A stretch of 64,000 nucleotides of DNA from Enoplolaimus lenunculus (GCA_030248215.1 JASANG010001290.1:62001-126000), one strand, 5' to 3'; positions 26,492 through 38,846 are shown, numbered from the stretch's first letter. Numbers and translations are program-made. The notes: generated by a model not told the origin, from the letters alone.

Positions 26492-29400
26492 TCATTCAGC
26501 TTTACCTATTGTCTTATACAACCGGTTTAACAAAGAACAATCCTCATAGAAGTCATCATAATTTCGGTGTCCAGACGCTTTCAATATTGTACTGTTCCAG
26601 TTTTTTCGAAGTGCTTCTTGCAGTCGCGGACTTTTCATTATTTCTCTCACACCTTCACCAATTTTGCCTCCATCGGGTCGAACTGTGCCAAATTTAGGCG
26701 CAAAATTATCAATACGAAGGATTGCGCCAATATTGCTTTTTTCGCTGAGAAATTTGTTTCTAAAATATATTATGATTTTGTACTGCACAGAAAAGTTGGC
26801 CAATGTAAAGCACAGGGGCGGAACAGTATTATATTAAGCATATTCCTACGCCTAAGCCTAAGACTAAGCTTACGCGTAATAATGAGCATATTCCTAATCC
26901 TAAAGCCTAAGCCTAAAGCTAAAGCCTAAACCAAGGAAAAATAGTCTAAGCTTAAGCTTACTTACTCTTTTCTAGTCTCACAGAAAGACGTTATGCCTCT
27001 GATCTTTACATGGGCCGAAAAGTTTATATTTACCTAAGTACAGTAGTTTACGCGTCCTGTAGTGACCCGAATAAAAGAGGGGGAAATAAGAGGGGGCTCC
27101 CCATTTTGAGTCCCAATCAATAGGGGTCCGTATCCCTAATAAGAGTGTGTAAGCGGATATAGCACCTAAACCCTAATTACAGTCCATAAATATCAATTAT
27201 AACGTTCTCACTATCGTGGACTATTTTGCGACGAAATAAACAGAGACTAAAGCGCATGGATCATCTATACTGCTCAAAAATATAACACACAGAAACAAAC
27301 AACTACCCGCATTAATTTTATTAAATAATCCAGAGAACAAGGGACATGGCAACCAACGAAAATACTGCGGAAGGTCAGTCCTGCCCAAAAGGAAGAATGA
27401 CATAAGAAATGGGTGTTCGGTCTAACTAACAAAACGCGGCGGAGGGCGGGTTAAAAATAAATAACAGTCCTTATAAGTGGGTACCCTCTAGAAAGGCCAA
27501 GTAATTATCAGCTCCCCCTCTTATTCGGGTCACTACAGTAGTTTTCTCATTTCATCGTGATTCAGCGTTCCATAGAATAGAAAACTTAATGAAAATATAG
27601 TGAGAGGTTCCTACTTTACCGTACAGATTACAAACATGCGTTTGGCTTTAGCACGAAAAGTTTCTTTTCCCATTATACATACACCGCACCTAGCATGTGT
27701 GACTGCTATCGTTTTAAGAACAGCTGCTAAAGCTCCCGGCGCCGTGAATTTAAGTTTAACTCGAGTTAAAATTTTAACTAACTTGTGTTGTTTCATGAAC
27801 TCAAAAGTGCTTTGCTTCTCAATCGTTGTTAACAAATCATCGTCCGCTGGGATTTCGACGAACTTCGCAATTTCTTTTATACACGTTGCGAGATCTTTCT
27901 GTATAAAAGTGGAGCAAATTTAAACATTAAACGAAATACTTTAATTGTTTAAAAACATAATGGCTGGGTTTCTGAAATCTTACTTAAATATTTACTTAAG
28001 TTATGCCTGGGTTTCTGAAATCTTACTTAAATATTTACTTAAGTTATGCACAAGTAATTTCTTAAGTCGCCGACTTAAGTAAGTACTTAATCAAGCACCA
28101 CAAAATTAACGACAAATATCGTCCATTGCCATGACAAGGAACTTATAGTTTTTCTTTATTTTAAGGAGTCATCATTAGACTACATTTTCTATTAGACCAA
28201 GGTTTGTACACCTGAGCGGTTAATCTGTAGTATATCAAATTTAGTCAGCGACTTAAGCATTTACTTAAATTAAGTACCGAAAGAAAGATAGGGGTACTTT
28301 CCAAAGAGGCGAACAAAAATTTCGTAACAGAAATTTAATGCAGTTAAAAAATTTGTCTCGGAGGGCAGGGCTTTTATAGTTGGACGCCGCCCCCCCCCAG
28401 CATAAAGCGGTCGCCCGAGCGAAAAAAGTTGTGTCCGAATCCCAATTTTTCAAATTACCGAGCGAAAAATGTTGCATCCAAATCCCAATTTTCCAAATTA
28501 CCGAGCGAAAAAGGTTGCGTCCAAATCCCAATATTCCAAATTATCGAGCGAAAAAGGTTGCGTCCAAATCCCAATTTTCCAAATTACCGAGCGAAAAAGG
28601 TTGCGCCGAAAGTCTCTAATTGACAAAATTTCGAGAGAGAAAAGGTTGCGCTTCCCAAAATTCGACGCGAAACAGGTTCGACGAAGATTGCAATTACCGA
28701 AAATCCAGAGTGAAACAGCTTGCGCCGAAAAACTCTAATTGCCAAAATGCGTAAGGTAAACTTTTAGGGAAACAAAACACAACCAAACTCGACCCGGACA
28801 TTTTCACGGCCAATCACTGCCCATTTAGAAATTTTACTTTTTCAATATTTTAGTTAAGCGCATTGTACTTACGTGAAAATCTAGAAATCTATCATTGTCT
28901 TAAGCCTCAAATTCAAACCGGCTCAGCGGCAATCTTCCCAATGTACCATATCACAGTTATTGCCTGTAAAACTTTACAGGTTCTTTTAAGTAAAATTTTA
29001 AATACTTTTTATATTGATTAATAATTTTTAGTTAAAAATTCACGCCACACCAATTTGCTTGCAAACAGATACTTAACTTAATAGTTTGCAACAAACCTGT
29101 AAATCATCATAATGTAACCAAAGTACGTCTGGGTCATTTCGATGATCATACCATGATGCAACAATTTCCATGCCACCAATCAGCTGAAAAACAAATAACA
29201 TATGCTACATTTAAGAAGTTTTTCGTATTGATTTGTGCTTGTTAAGATAATCCATGGTACCTGAAACCCCTACTTCGTGAACTGAACATAACAAAAAATC
29301 AAACCGGCCAGTAAAAAGTGTATTAATTTCAATATTATTTTCTCAATTGTCACCTCATGTAACAAAATGATTTCTTACACGCGTTGAGGTAAAAAAACTT

Positions 29401-32304
29401 TTCCTATGTGAAGATCAGGGGCGGAACGCTTTCTACGGTATTGCAATACAGTAAGGATTAGACTAATTTTTTGCTTGGGCTTCAGGCTTAGGCTTAGGCT
29501 TAGGTGCAAGCTCAATCTAACGCTTAGGCTCAGGCGTAGGAAAATGCTTATACTACTGTTACCGTGCTGTTCTATACATTGGCTGAAACCTTTATAAAAT
29601 GTCTTAAATCTTGTTCGTTTGCCTTTCCATTTGTAATATTATTAACGCTTCGCAGAATGCGGCTTTAGCGGAAAACTCATTCTTACACTCACGCTTAGGA
29701 ATATGCTTATACTACTATTACCGTCCTGTTTAATACATTGGCTGAAACCTTTATAAAATGTTTTAAACCTTGTTCGTTTGACTTTCCATTTGAAATGTCA
29801 TTAACGCTTCGCTGATTGCATTGTTTCCGTCGATTCCGTACAAACTGTTAATGAATCGCATTGTAGACCAAAGAACGTCGCATTCATTTCGTGTAATGAA
29901 CACATACTTGATCCCAGGTCCTATAACGTTTGTTAATTGTTACAGCGTTATACATGAAGCCATGGCACAAATTTGGCCATATCGTTTAAACGGCTAACTA
30001 CTGCAGCAATTGTCATTTATATAGCTGGTCACCGAATAAACGACAGCTGATTGGTTCCAACTACTACCCAACTGACTACCTGAGAGCTCTAACCTGATTG
30101 GTCTAATTAATAGTACCACGTATCGTTTCTCATAGCTTTGACCAATATTGTGCCACGAAAAGATATATCGATGCTTTTTTTGAGAAAATGTTTTCAATCA
30201 ACTGTTTTTATGAAGGTTTTATTTCACTCTGCACCAATTAAATTCGAGTCAACAGTGCATCGTCAAGTGCCGATGTGTTGACGCTAGGTTTCAAGGAAAC
30301 CGAAAGTAGCCTAACGCCGTCTTAACGAGCGCCAATTGTATCATTTGGCATCAACTTTAAACGCCATGTACTTTTGCTGGTAATAGTAGCATTGAAATCC
30401 GCATGAATGCAGCCAGTATTTCGTATAGGGAAGAGATAATCTGGGCATAAAAGTTTTTTTGCAGGCGGCCGAAGAGCGAGCGAGAATCATTTTAATCCTG
30501 TACGGGTGTATCTACAGCCTGCAAAAGTGCCATTTTTCGAATGTTTCAGAAATTATGGAGATATATCCATTTATCGACAGCTTGTATATAAGCCACTGTT
30601 TTTACCTTTAGGCGCAAACGGATAAGGATCGTGAGATTTAAGTATTCTTGGCGAAGTTATCTGATCACGAGTAAAATCAATGTCTGAAGGTTGAAAGAAA
30701 TATGGCAACCACCACGTCACATCGTAAATGTCCTGTAATACAGTGGCAAAAAACAATACTTAAAACATATATTCAGTTCTGGTTTCTCGAATGATTTGAG
30801 TTTTCACTATTTTACAAAACTTACTTATGTTGTTTCCCCTAGACAGCTATTTACTCCAGTTGGCAGCTGGAACATGTTGATAAACGGCAATTGTTGTTCA
30901 GGGCAGTCTAAGCAACTAGTGAAATGCAAACTGGTTTTGATTGGTTGCACTTTGTTTTTACTTTGTTTAGAGCGCGAATAATTAAATATTGACTATGAGT
31001 GAAACCACTTAACCCTTTCACACATAGAGTATACTATGAGCAACTAAAATACAATAATGTAAGAGCAATACAAACACTGTGAGCAGTGTTTAACATTTAT
31101 AACATATATGCACAGTGCAAAATCTCCACAAGACGTGGAAGCCTACTCGGATTCGAGCATCATTCTCATATAGCTCAGTGGTCATCGTAAACGCCGCCCA
31201 CCCGTGAGACTGGGGATCGAATCTTACCGTGAAATTACATCTCATACGAAATTTCATATATTCATGTGAGAAAGGGTTAATAAATTACACACTTTATAAA
31301 CCTGACATATTTCGTAATTTTGAGAATACGTTGAAAATAGCTGGAATTATCTGATTCTGCTATTGTGGTATATTATCCTAATCACATGTTTCATTCCGGT
31401 CGGATGTGAATATTTCTCCGGTCCGCAATCCTTCAACAAAAATCAGTTTGCATTGTAGGAAATGTTTGGGCCTTTTCCCCCAGAGTAACAATTGGCGTTT
31501 AGATGTCCCAGTTGCCACCTGGAACTGTTACGTGGGTGTGGACCACGACATGACATATTATGTTTCACAATGATCTTTCTTGAGCTATTCTAATCGTTTG
31601 GCTTAATGTAACAAACCAGCATAAAACAAGCAAAACAACTAATTCTATGTTAAGCAAAATCATTTAGAGTGCTTCATGAAAATTTATATACCGATGCGGT
31701 GGGAATCGAACCCAAGACGTACGGATTATCAGTCGGTTTATGTATGCATTGAACTACGCAGCTGTTAACTTACTGTAAAACTCATATCTCCACCTGTACG
31801 CAACTGATGAAGTATATGCTGTACCCATGTAGTGCCAGCTTTCATTGGCCCAACAACGATAATATCGCCCGGGCGGCTGATATAATTTTGTTTCCTTGAA
31901 AAATCGCCGGATTTTATTGTTTGTAGAACCGGAAGTTCAAATGTTTCGAAAAATTTACCCAAAAGAATTTCGTTATTTTTTAACGATTCATTTATATTAA
32001 TATTGTTCGAGTTTCCAGTGTGTTCGGTCGATTTTGACTGGTTCATTTGGCGATTATTTTGGTTAATTTCGACGTTTTTCATTGGTTGAGACGGGTTGTT
32101 TTCTTTGTCGCAATCGTCGCCGCTGTTGGCTAAAATACTGATCTCATAATTGTCGGCGCATTTATTATTGATTGACGGTTGCTGTTTTGCCGTATCATCT
32201 TCACAATGATTTCGGGATATAACTGTGCTAGCGTCTGTTTGACTACGCTTTGTAAGCGCATTTGAGATTGATAATTCGTTCATCATTATTTCAAGTAGAT
32301 TCAT
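26492..32304 (-). CDS. PAPS-dependent sulfotransferase (Sulfotransfer_1 type), six exons
   Basis: Transfers sulfate from PAPS to a small acceptor, normally in the cytosol. Exons: 31774-32304, 30606-30732, 29769-29920, 29097-29183, 27783-27898, 26492-26759. Phases are 0, 1, 0, 0, 2, total 426 residues. The 5' phosphosulfate loop is PMKAGTTW (153-160, Lys155; family PKSGTTW). His211 in KSHDPYP is the likely catalytic base. The 3'-phosphate site is TRNECDVLWS (Arg230, Ser238; family RNPKDVxVS). VRPDGGKIGEG (364-374) replaces the usual RKGxxGDWK. The first ~130 residues are an Asn/Ser/Glu-rich extension absent from vertebrate SULT1 (about 295 residues). I see no signal peptide or membrane anchor, arguing against a Golgi enzyme. 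The start is the first ATG in frame; a later one would trim the extension. The substrate cannot be told. Confidence 0.9.
26798..27016. mobile_element. CTTAGG-type MITE, perfect 8-bp duplication
   Basis: Ends GGCCAATGTAAAG and CTTTACATGGGCC, flanked on both sides by GAAAAGTT. The interior has hexamers of CCTAAG/TAAGCC. It lies in sulfotransferase intron 5, only 38 bp before the last exon's acceptor. Confidence 0.88.
27057..27538. mobile_element. Tc1/mariner-like MITE
   Basis: Ends CTGTAGTGACCCGAATAA and its inverse; TA follows the right end. Internal blocks CCCATTTTGAGTCC and CCCTAATAAGAG are shared with the copies at 32.6, 35.3 and 47.6 kb. No transposase. In sulfotransferase intron 5. Confidence 0.75.
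27964..28058. repeat. Two-copy tandem repeat, ~46 bp
   Basis: Two adjacent units beginning TGGGTTTCTGAAATCTTAC. Related TTACTTAAG-rich palindromic sequence continues to about 28275. Confidence 0.75.
28389..28745. repeat. Minisatellite with GCGAAAAAGGTTGCG core
   Basis: About eight degenerate units of ~40 bp, each CCGAGCGAAAAAGGTTGCG plus a CCAAATCCCAATTTTCC part. The same core recurs in a separate array at 53.6-54 kb. The overlapping open frames here are a by-product of the repeat. In sulfotransferase intron 4. Confidence 0.85.
29403..29583. mobile_element. CTTAGG-type MITE
   Basis: The left end (GTGAAGATCAGGGGCGGAAC) and right end (CTGTTCTATACATTGG) are typical for the family, with CTTAGG hexamers between. 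In sulfotransferase intron 3. Its right end belongs to a local duplication. Confidence 0.75.
29538..29822 (-). repeat. Local duplication of part of sulfotransferase exon 3
   Basis: About 125 bp are present twice (29538-29665 and 29697-29822). Each holds the right end of a CTTAGG MITE, some intron and the 3' part of exon 3. The upper copy is in the real exon. The lower one keeps an exon-like reading (residues like LQMERQTNK) but its donor GT reads AT, so it is a dead partial exon. Confidence 0.75.
31013..31276. mobile_element. piggyBac-like MITE with tRNA-Gly-like segment
   Basis: TTAA flanks both ends; ends are CCCTTTCACACAT and ATGTGAGAAAGGG. A tRNA-like segment lies at about 31165-31232 on the plus strand, with A box TAGCTCAGTGG, CGCCGCCCAC around the anticodon and B-box-like GGATCGAATCT. 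The element is 264 bp, the same length as the copy at 34 kb. In sulfotransferase intron 1. Confidence 0.85.
31690..31764 (-). repeat. tRNA-like sequence, possible Ile(GAT) pseudogene or SINE head
   Basis: On the minus strand there is a clean B box (GGTTCGATTCC), a T stem of 4/5 pairs, an anticodon loop CTGATAA with a 4/5 stem, and an acceptor of 5/6 pairs. The D arm is weak and a GAT anticodon is unusual for nuclear tRNA-Ile, so a pseudogene is more likely. It starts 9 bp after the exon 1 splice donor of the sulfotransferase. Confidence 0.45.
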
Positions 32305-32608
32305 AAAGTTCTGTTAAATACAAGATTTTTAACTTGAAATTCATTTTCTGCACGGTTTACAATACCAGAATTGTTCGCATTATTTCTAACATTTTAACAC
32401 AAACTCAGCAGGTATATTAGCATACTCGAGATGATAACGTTCGTTTGAAAACACACCGCCGCCCCCTTAAAAGTGCCATGAGAATTTAAACAGTGAATCG
32501 GCCGCGAGCGTAATATTTCGTACTTCGCTGATTCAAAACGAACCCGAGCTAAAATGCATTCTGCAATTACTACTTCGGTAGAAAAATTGTTAAATATTTA
32601 TATATATC

Positions 32609-33001
32609 GGGGGGTCCCCATTTTGAGTCCGAATCAATAGGAGTCCGTATCCCTAATAAGAGTCCGTAAACGGATAGGGTCCCTAAACCCTAATTAGAGT
32701 TCATAAATGTCAGTTAACCGTAACTGTACCGTATAAATGACTCCAGGATTAAATAATTTGAGTTCGAAACTTTAAAGCGTACTTAAATTTTGAAAGTACA
32801 TTAGTAAGTAGAACCTTGTCACAAGACAAATAAACGTTTAATTCAACGGATAATCGCAGTACGTATATATATATATCAGTAACCTAGGGCGGCGGAGTGT
32901 GGGTTAAAAATTAATAACAGTCCGTACGCAGAATAACAAGGGGGTTACTCTCTGGAGAGGCCAAATAAATATCAGTCCCCCTCTTATTCGGGTCAATACA
33001 G
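32609..33001. mobile_element. Tc1/mariner-like MITE, left end lost
   Basis: Shares CCCATTTTGAGTCC and CCCTAATAAGAGTCCG blocks with the family. The right end GGGTCAATACAG is followed by TA. The left terminal repeat is missing. Confidence 0.7.
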
Positions 33002-33853
33002 TATACACAAAGCGCCACGAACCACCTGTTTAATTTGTTCAACACCTGACAGTTTCTACGTTTACGCTATTAAAATTTGCTTTTATCGTACCGCTCTGAC
33101 GTAAAAATTGTAAATAAAGTTTATGTTAAAAATGTCAAGGTCTGTATAAATTTTGCCGTAAGCAATACTTGCTATGTCAGTTCAACCAAACTTTAAGTCG
33201 CGAACAAACACGATGAACGAAAAAAATAAATGTTCGTTCACGTAAAAGACTCGCCAACAATATTTGCTCATTTTTTCGTCAAGGGTGTATTTAGTATTTA
33301 ATTTCGTGGGGGGCATTCTCGTACACTAACGCGTAAAAATTTACAATATGTTAAAGACGATGACTGAAATAAACGCACGTCCAAAGACAAACTCTAATTA
33401 GCAGCAATTGTTCTCTACTGGCAGTACAGAGTGTTGCTTTGTGCATTGCATTTTGAGTCAATATTTGCCAAAAATAAGTTGCATTGATCATAAAACATCA
33501 CCATTTCGTTGGCAAAAAGAAAGATAAATGTTACGTTTTTTTTCAAAACTGTCACACAAATTGGCTTGACGTAGTTTTTAGTTGAAGCTCCAGGTTCAGC
33601 ATCTGTATTGAAATAGTGAACGTTCATTCACAAGCTAACAAACAGCTTAAAACGTTACTAAGTCGCAAGAATGACGCTAATTATCTGGAGATGAAAATGG
33701 GGCGTATGACACCACATGGCAGGTTAGAATTTGGTCACCCTTATGACAGGCGACCCTATATGTTTCAAAAGTTAGAGATGAACTTTGTCGGTTTACAAAT
33801 TTTACCTCAAAAGTTGTTATGCCACCACTGCTGCCTACATACCTACTTTCTAA

Positions 33854-34444
33854 AAGCTTAAACTAAGACTTGATTTAAGGTTAAGCTAATCCACCAGTAT
33901 TAAACTAACTTTCAAGATTAACTAAACTAACTGGTAGGTTTAAGCTTAAACTCATTTAAAATGGAACTTATTTTCAGTTTAAGCTAAACTTAATGAACTC
34001 TTATGTACACTGCTGCTCTTGTTACTTAATCTAAAAATAAGTTTACTTAATCTCGTGTTAAACTTAAAAACACGTTAGTTTAACCCTTTCTCACATGAAT
34101 ATTTTCTATTTCCCCTGAGACCTACTTTTATGCTAGGATTCGAACTCCAGTGACTGGAGTGGGAGGCGTATACCATCACCACTCAGCTATTGAAGCTTGA
34201 CGCTCAAGCCCGAGGGGGCTCTCACGTCTTGTCGTGATTTAGTAATATGCATACGTGTTGCAATGGCTAAACACTGTGCGATATATACTATTTAACGTAT
34301 ATACACTGCGCTGAGTTGCCTACAGGCAACTCAATGTGAGAAGGGGTTAAGTAAAACTTAAAATTCTAGTTTAGTTAGTTCGTCCAGCCATTTAAGTTTT
34401 ACTTAAACTGATATTCAAGTTTAGTTAAACTATAGTTTAAGCTT
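33854..34444. mobile_element. MITE with AAGCTTAAACTA ends, interrupted by another
   Basis: Terminal AAGCTTAAACTA is repeated inverted at the right end, and the body is full of TTAAGTTTA-type palindromes. A 264-bp piggyBac-like MITE has inserted at an internal TTAA, splitting it. Confidence 0.65.
34083..34346. mobile_element. piggyBac-like MITE with tRNA-Gly-like segment (nested)
   Basis: Exact TTAA on both sides, ends CCCTTTCTCACAT and ATGTGAGAAGGGG. The tRNA-like part is at about 34125-34195, minus strand: A box TAGCTGAGTGG, CGCCTCCCAC like tRNA-Gly(CCC), B box GTTCGAATCC. It is oriented opposite to the copy at 31 kb, with the tRNA part at the same distance from its end. Confidence 0.88.
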
Positions 34445-35276
34445 AAGTTTTTAGAGAGCAGGAGGCACAATTATTTTCATAATGTTGCAAATTGCGTCAT
34501 CTAGCAACAGAACATAGGGATTCAACAATGCATATATAAGAAGCACAGTTGACTTTTATTTACCGTCGTTTAATGTTTTACTGTCATTCATGACGCTACG
34601 TTTTAACTAAAATTTGTTTCAACCTCACGACGCAACAAAAGTAAGCTGAATTTTTTCAGTCGATTGAACATATATTTGAAATTGCTATCCAATTTTTACA
34701 GACGTTGGCTTAGAATTTTGGCGAAAATAACACAGTATATTGGGCAAACAAATTAATTTCTAAACATGTAGTAATTGTGTCACAGCAGACCGAAGCAACC
34801 ACACACACCAGAAATCTAATTGCCAAACCAGAGACGGGGGGCTAAATATTTAGCCTTGAATCTAGTGATCTTTTTTACAATAAATTTCAGCTACGCTATG
34901 AGAAAAGTATAATAAATAACACGTTGAAATAGAACTGACATAAAATTTTCGTAAGGAAACTATTTGACTGCAGCGAAACGTAAAGCGAACATATAAACGT
35001 GTTACAGTTTTACTGTTCATGTGCTAGTTTAGAACTGAAGTTTTCGTCTGTTGCCCAAAATTTTAAAACAAATCTAAACAAAAGAAAACTAAACTTTTTA
35101 GTTGCAACGTGGAAAACTCAGAAACGGAGCCAAATCGATGCCAGAGGGTAACTGAGTCGGAACCCCGTAGAATCAGCTTGTCGTCACAAGAACTGTTTCA
35201 AAATCGCTTGTGAGTCATAGAAATGCCATGTATGCCCCTCCTATCAATTTTCAGCATCTTCGGAAGCAAGTTGATA
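34445..35276. other. Intergenic, nothing recognised
   Basis: AT-rich spacer without a supportable feature. Confidence 0.35.
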
Positions 35277-35733
35277 CTGTAGTGACCCGAATAAGAGGGG
35301 GACTGATATTTATTTGTCCTCACCAGAGGTTACCCACCCCCTTGTTATTCGGTTACGGACTGTTATTTATTTTTAACTCACGCTCCGCCATCCTTCGTTA
35401 CTGATATATATCCGGTACTGCAATTATCCGTTGAACTAAACGTTTATTTTGTCTTGTGTCAATAGCTTAGGCGATAATACAAGGTTATACTTAGGAATAT
35501 ACTTTTAAAATTTAAGTACGCTTTAAAGTTTCGAACTCAAATTATTTGGTCCTGGAGTCATTTATGCTTTACAATTAGGGTTAACTGACATTTATGGACT
35601 CAAATTAAGGTTTAGGGAATCTATCCGCTTACGGACTCTTATTAGGGATACGGACTCCTGTTGATTCGGACTCAAAATGGGGACTTCCACCTCTTATTAC
35701 CCCCCTCGCGTCCTCTTATTCGGATCAATACAG
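35277..35733. mobile_element. Tc1/mariner-like MITE, TA on both sides
   Basis: The most complete copy: CTGTAGTGACCCGAATAAG at the left, CGGATCAATACAG at the right, and TA immediately outside both. The 457-bp interior is shared with the copies at 27, 32.6 and 47.6 kb. Confidence 0.85.
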
Positions 35734-36213
35734 TATGGCTGTAGGCGCGGAGAAGATAAACGCCTGCCGACAAGCAAATATTGATTATATTGAAACTTTA
35801 ATTTAGCAGAAAAAAATGTAAGAATAATACACTAAAAATGTTAAATTTGAAAGACAATTTTTCAAAATAGTGTGGGGGCGTTCTTGATGGTCGTTTAACA
35901 AATCAAAGCAGTGCATGGTTGTTAAGTTAATATTACATTAACAACTTATCACATTAACATTCTTGTCAGAAGTATATGTTGTTGGTGACATAAATACCCA
36001 AAATACTTATAGATTGGGTGGGCACAGCCTCCTGAATTTTTTCATAGTATATAGATGAGCAATTTGTTTAGCCTAAATTTCGTACGTATTTCCTATTAAT
36101 AGGTTTGCGAAAATATGTCAAAACAGAATACGCACTTCTTACGAAAAATACAATTACATGTGCAACTGTATATACTGCGTGTCTCTTACTAAAGTACCTA
36201 GTTTTCTGGGACG

Positions 36214-36379
36214 GGCCCGCAGCCAAGAGGGAGCCAGGGGCGGCTCAGACCTTCCCCCCTGAAAAATTTTGGGCATCCTAGAAAGTTTTCAACCTTGCTT
36301 GTAACTCATTGAAAACGCTTGAATGCCCCTCCTGCAAAATTTTTAGCCCCCGTAGCAAGGTGAGCTGGCTACGAGCCTG
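36214..36379. mobile_element. MITE with GGCCCGTAGCC-type ends
   Basis: Left end GGCCCGCAGCCA, right end TGGCTACGAGCC. Internal blocks are CTGAAAAATTTTGGGC and AAGGTGAGCTGGCTACG. Other copies are at 41.2, 47.0 and 54.4 kb, with an end fragment at 63.85 kb. Confidence 0.75.
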
Positions 36380-36608
36380 TCCTGGGAACAAAGCTTCACG
36401 AGCGAAGCGAGCATAAAATAAGACGAAATTTTATTTTGAAAAGTTCAAACGTTGATTGGATCAAAAATCGCTACTTTAAGTTTTTGTCAGGGTCTCCTTT
36501 GGTGTAAGTTTCTCGTTCGGAGGCTATGATGTGCACTAAGAATGGTACCGCAGTGATGCACCCGAGTGCATGTGCCGTCAGCCCTTGGTAACCTTTTTCG
36601 TACCCAAC

Positions 36609-36619
36609 CCCCCCCCCCC
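36609..36619 (+). repeat. Poly-C run
   Basis: An 11-base C homopolymer, probably length-variable. Confidence 0.6.
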
Positions 36620-37316
36620 GAGCCATTGTGGTGCGCATCGGTAACTGTAAATTGTTTGAGTAAAGTCAAGATTAATTATTGATTGGCAAAACAAAACATC
36701 GGTGAGCGTAACCTGACGCGCTTTATCAGATGTAAACCACGTAATTTTATTTTGAAATAATACATTACGACATTATTCATGACTATAAAAATTTTATTTT
36801 TTAAAAACTTTTTGACGCAAGTTTTAATACTTATCACTGATGGAAAATCTTTTACACCCCCAGATTATATAACTCAAGCTTGGGCGTATACCAGGTTGAA
36901 GGCTTAGGCAAACGTATGGCAAAGTTTTAGGCAACCATTTTGCGAAACAGTTGTTCAAGGGCTATTGGAGTAAACCAAGACCCTGTAAAGACGTTTGGAG
37001 TAACTACAACCTTTTTGAGAACTGACCAACTACCCTGATCTGACGACTTTAATAGTCGTCAAGCTGGTCTCGTTAAAACAGCGATAGTATCAACACGAAT
37101 TGCACAATAAATTTCCGCCAACTTTTGTAAACACCGCATATGCTTTGTGGGTATTTTCCCACAGTTTCTCTTCAGCACCACGACGCAAGGAAGCCGAACC
37201 GTTACACTTCAATGTAACCGTGAAAAATTTCGTTTACTTTACAAGCAAGCATAATATATTATGAAATTAACTTTATCAACTGGTGTTCATCTACGGCCGC
37301 ACTAGAAATATTTTAA

Positions 37317-37466
37317 CCCTTTCCTGCATGGAATACAATTATGAGCAGTATAGAAATGAGATGCATATTGTGAACAGGGCATATGAAATCACTACGTAAC
37401 GTATAGTGTTTCAGAATTAGTAGACCGATGTGCCCCGTACACTTTCATAAAACGTGAGAAAAGCGC
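37317..37466. mobile_element. piggyBac-like MITE, damaged
   Basis: TTAA then CCCTTTCCTGCATGG at the left; the right side ends near ACGTGAGAAAAGC without TTAA. The tRNA-like segment is not evident. Directly after it (37467-37590) is an unusual GC-rich CGTACGG/CCGTGCGG-rich stretch. Confidence 0.5.
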
Positions 37467-37590
37467 CGTTCGTTAACCGCACGGCGCGGTCCGTCGCCGT
37501 ACGTCACCGTGCGGTACCGTACATGAATTACGCACGTATGATACTGCATGGTGACCTACGGTAGCGCGCGTTGATGGACGTCGCAGGACG

Positions 37591-38846
37591 TCAACAAAAG
37601 TATAGCACAACCCTTAAGTGTCTTCCTAACGGCATTTTCGAAGGTTTGATTTGTCAAGTACGCAGGAACCAGAAGCAGCGGATCCCTGCTCCATTTTATG
37701 ATCAGAAAATTGGGTGTACACGCCAAAACATGGAAAGGGATGTTTTTATAAGAAGGATAAGGTCCCGCTACCTTACTAACTAATAAAATTGCACTTGGTT
37801 GCTCACGCGCGCTTTTTAATTAGAAGCTATGGAATACCCGATATAACGTTTGCGACTGAAATCTTAATAGGTAATACATTTGAGAATACGATCCCAGTTC
37901 TCAAATTTACAACAAAAAAAGCTGGCATCGTTTAAAAATACACTGAACTATTTTTATTTTAATTAGATTTTGCTTTGTAATAAAAAAGCGCAGTCAAGCG
38001 AAGCAATTGTAAATTCGTTAGTCGCACCGCTTGAAAATGCGAAAGAAGACAATAAATGTTGAAATAGATATAATCATTCAAAATCTAAACATTTAAAAAC
38101 ATCGTTAAAATTAAGTTTTTTTCGCCATTCTGCGTGCCTTGCAATGATTTTTGTTACTGATAACATCAAAAACAGCGGGTACTTAATTACTGAAACTTGT
38201 CTTTTATACCGTACATTTGTAAGATTTGTGGCGCAGTACGCAGGGTTGAGTCGAACGGTGTTTAATTATATCGCGATGTATATTAATGGTTGCGCTAATG
38301 TCACAGCGCACGTCACAAGAAATAATCGTGTCGTAAACAAACCGCTATGTTTTAAATACTTTCCGCGCTCGAAACAGCATACTTCAAAACGTCGTTTTGT
38401 TGCAAACCACGGAAACTTTAAAATGAACAGCTAGCTAGCTAGCTAAATTAGCAAAATATTATTAACAAAATGCTTCTTAGCATTTGTCAAAATGCCATTA
38501 TGACATTGACAAAAAGGCTTTTTTTTGCCGCAAAAGCGGTTTCCGAACAAACAGAGTTTGGCGTCGCACTCGGATATCGAGCAGTTGTGCCTAAATTGAG
38601 CGCGTCGCGAACAATTAGGCATTACACTAAACCAATTGTTCGACCATACCTCATTGAACAGATGTCTGATCGTGGAACAATTGACACTTTTCACATCAAA
38701 TGAACAAAGTGCGTCTAATGATGTGTGTAAATTTTGAAAATATTTTTGATTTTGTTTTCAAAAATTTAATTTTTTATAAAATTCAATTGTTGAGGTAAAT
38801 TTTAAAAGGAGAGGTACTATAATGCGCTGTTAACAATATAAAATTA
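37591..38846. other. Intergenic, only weak open frames
   Basis: Open frames of 70-96 codons here match no family and lack splice or codon support. A (GCTA)n tract is at about 38430-38446. Confidence 0.3.

Noticed and set aside
28265-28738. Overlapping plus- and minus-strand frames rich in FQITERK-like repeats
   Set aside because: By-products of the ~40-bp minisatellite; open in several frames at once.
31690-31764. Functional nuclear tRNA-Ile gene
   Set aside because: The D arm is poor and a GAT anticodon is not expected in a nuclear tRNA-Ile; treated as a tRNA-like remnant.
38144-38703. Open frames of 77-96 codons on both strands as a small gene
   Set aside because: No motif, no splice context, and both strands are equally open.
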